From Campylobacteraceae bacterium (GTDB lineage Bacteria > Campylobacterota > Campylobacteria > Campylobacterales > Sulfurovaceae): a stretch of DNA of 7,217 nucleotides. Below, in pieces: positions 6,333 to 7,217 of the stretch (its first letter is position 1; each line of letters opens with the position of its first letter). Position numbers and translations under genes: made by a program. The stretch is taken from assembly GCA_026985495.1 (NCBI GenBank), contig JALSQJ010000229.1, forward strand, positions 1-7,217. Direction: 5' to 3'. The notes beneath the pieces were generated by a model that was not told the origin of the DNA, made no database searches, and worked only from the letters and a program-made list of their open reading frames with translations.

Positions 6333-7217
6333 ATGACAGGATATATGCTTTTTTCTGGAACTGCAAACGAAGAACTCGCACTAGAGGTATCAAAATATCT
6401 CGAACAACCACTCTCTAAAGCTAAAATTACAAAATTTTCAGACAACGAAATAAATGTTAAAATTCAAGAGAGTGTTAGGGGGAAAGATGTCTTTATTTTA
6501 CAACCAACGTCAGCACCAGTAAATTTTAACTTAATGGAACTTCTTATTATGGTTGATGCATTAAAGCGTTCATCTGCACGTTCTATTACGGCTGTTGTTC
6601 CTTACTATGGATATGCAAGGCAAGATAGAAAGGCAGAGCCAAGAGTTCCTATTTCAGCTAAGTTAGTGGCAAATCTTATGGAGACAGCAGGTATTACAAG
6701 AGTTGTAACAGTCGATTTACACGCTTCACAGATTCAAGGTTTTTTTGATATTCCTGTAGATAATCTCTATGGTGCTGTCCTATTTAATGACTATGTAAAA
6801 TCTAAAAATCTGAAAAATCCAGTTGTGGCTAGTCCCGATATTGGTGGTGTTGCTCGTGCAAGATATTTTGCAAAAACAATGGGTTTAGATATGGTTATTG
6901 TCGATAAGAGACGTGAGAAAGCTAATGAGTCAGAGGTTATGAATATTATTGGAGATGTTGAGGGTAAAGATGTCATTATGATTGATGATATGGTCGATAC
7001 AGCAGGAACAATGGTAAAAGCAGCATCTGCACTAAAAGCCAAAGGTGCAACCTCTGTTATGGCTTGTTGTACTCATGGTGTTCTCTCTGGACCTGCTTTT
7101 GAGCGTATTGAAAATGGAGAGTTAGATGAACTTGTCATTACAAATACTATTCCTATTAAAGATAACAGTTGTAGTAAAATAAAAGTCCTCTCAACAGCTA
7201 AAATGCTTGGAGAAGTG
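6333..7217 (+). CDS. prs: Ribose-phosphate pyrophosphokinase (PRPP synthetase), 3' truncated by window edge
   Basis: The enzyme makes PRPP from ribose 5-phosphate and ATP, feeding purine, pyrimidine, NAD, histidine and tryptophan synthesis in the cytoplasm. The frame is open from ATG 6333 to the right edge, giving exactly 295 codons; bacterial homologues are about 310 residues, so only the last 15 or so are missing. The landmarks of class I enzymes are intact: [20 protein letters not shown] near residues 35-54, the ATP-binding loop [19 protein letters not shown] from residue 92 (R96, Q97, D98, R99, K100), and the divalent-metal/catalytic [15 protein letters not shown] with H130. [22 protein letters not shown] and the PRPP-binding loop [10 protein letters not shown] (D218, D219 to T226) complete the set. 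AAGG at 6322-6325 lies 7 nt before the ATG. A terminator separates it from the pilus-type operon, so it should be an independent housekeeping unit. Identification is secure. Confidence 0.97.
   Translation, partial: MTGYMLFSGTANEELALEVSKYLEQPLSKAKITKFSDNEINVKIQESVRGKDVFILQPTSAPVNFNLMELLIMVDALKRSSARSITAVVPYYGYARQDRKAEPRVPISAKLVANLMETAGITRVVTVDLHASQIQGFFDIPVDNLYGAVLFNDYVKSKNLKNPVVASPDIGGVARARYFAKTMGLDMVIVDKRREKANESEVMNIIGDVEGKDVIMIDDMVDTAGTMVKAASALKAKGATSVMACCTHGVLSGPAFERIENGELDELVITNTIPIKDNSCSKIKVLSTAKMLGEV

Noticed and set aside
6740..6746. T7 run inside prs as a phase-variable tract
   Set aside because: It encodes the conserved Gly-Phe-Phe-Asp of an essential enzyme; it is short and codon-driven.
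6791..7042. Antisense frame inside prs
   Set aside because: It is opposite highly conserved PRPP synthetase sequence and has no independent support.
6333..7217. prs as a functional member of the pilus/transformation operon
   Set aside because: An intrinsic terminator and a 123-base gap separate it, and PRPP synthesis has no known tie to the machine; adjacency is probably incidental.

Overview
The window is an AT-rich, tightly packed stretch with every gene on the + strand. Protein sequence and gene order point to a Campylobacterota (epsilonproteobacterial) chromosome, of the Sulfurimonas/Sulfurovum/Arcobacter/Campylobacter kind. This is inferred from family resemblance and synteny; no rRNA or other phylogenetic marker lies in the window except prs, which is also compatible.

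Positions 1-6209 hold a six-gene operon for a type IV pilus / type II secretion-like envelope machine: (1) the C-terminal 351 codons of an MshL/PilQ/GspD-type secretin, cut by the left edge; (2) a small ExeA/MshM-like AAA ATPase; (3) a single-pass membrane protein with a periplasmic TPR tail; (4) a small exported protein of unknown function; (5) a GspE/PilB-type assembly ATPase; (6) a GspF/PilC-type inner-membrane platform protein. Four of the five junctions overlap by 1-14 nt and the fifth has an 18-nt gap, so this is one transcription unit with probable translational coupling. Gene order matches, as I remember it, the Campylobacter jejuni natural-transformation (cts) cluster: secretin ctsD, ATP-binding ctsP, membrane protein ctsX, ATPase ctsE, platform ctsF. 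It also resembles MSHA pilus modules (mshL, mshM, mshN, mshE, mshG). The likely job is assembly of a short pseudopilus or pilus used for DNA uptake or attachment. No pilin, prepilin peptidase or retraction ATPase is present here.

The operon ends in a 10-bp-stem hairpin that contains the stop codon of the platform gene (6206-6235). A short intergenic region (6236-6332) with a tentative promoter leads into prs, ribose-phosphate pyrophosphokinase, a housekeeping gene cut by the right edge after 295 codons.

The machine is of a known general type. The least described parts are the exported 184-residue protein between the TPR protein and the assembly ATPase, and the reduced MshM-like ATPase/TPR membrane protein pair. 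No mobile element, CRISPR array, tRNA or rRNA was seen.
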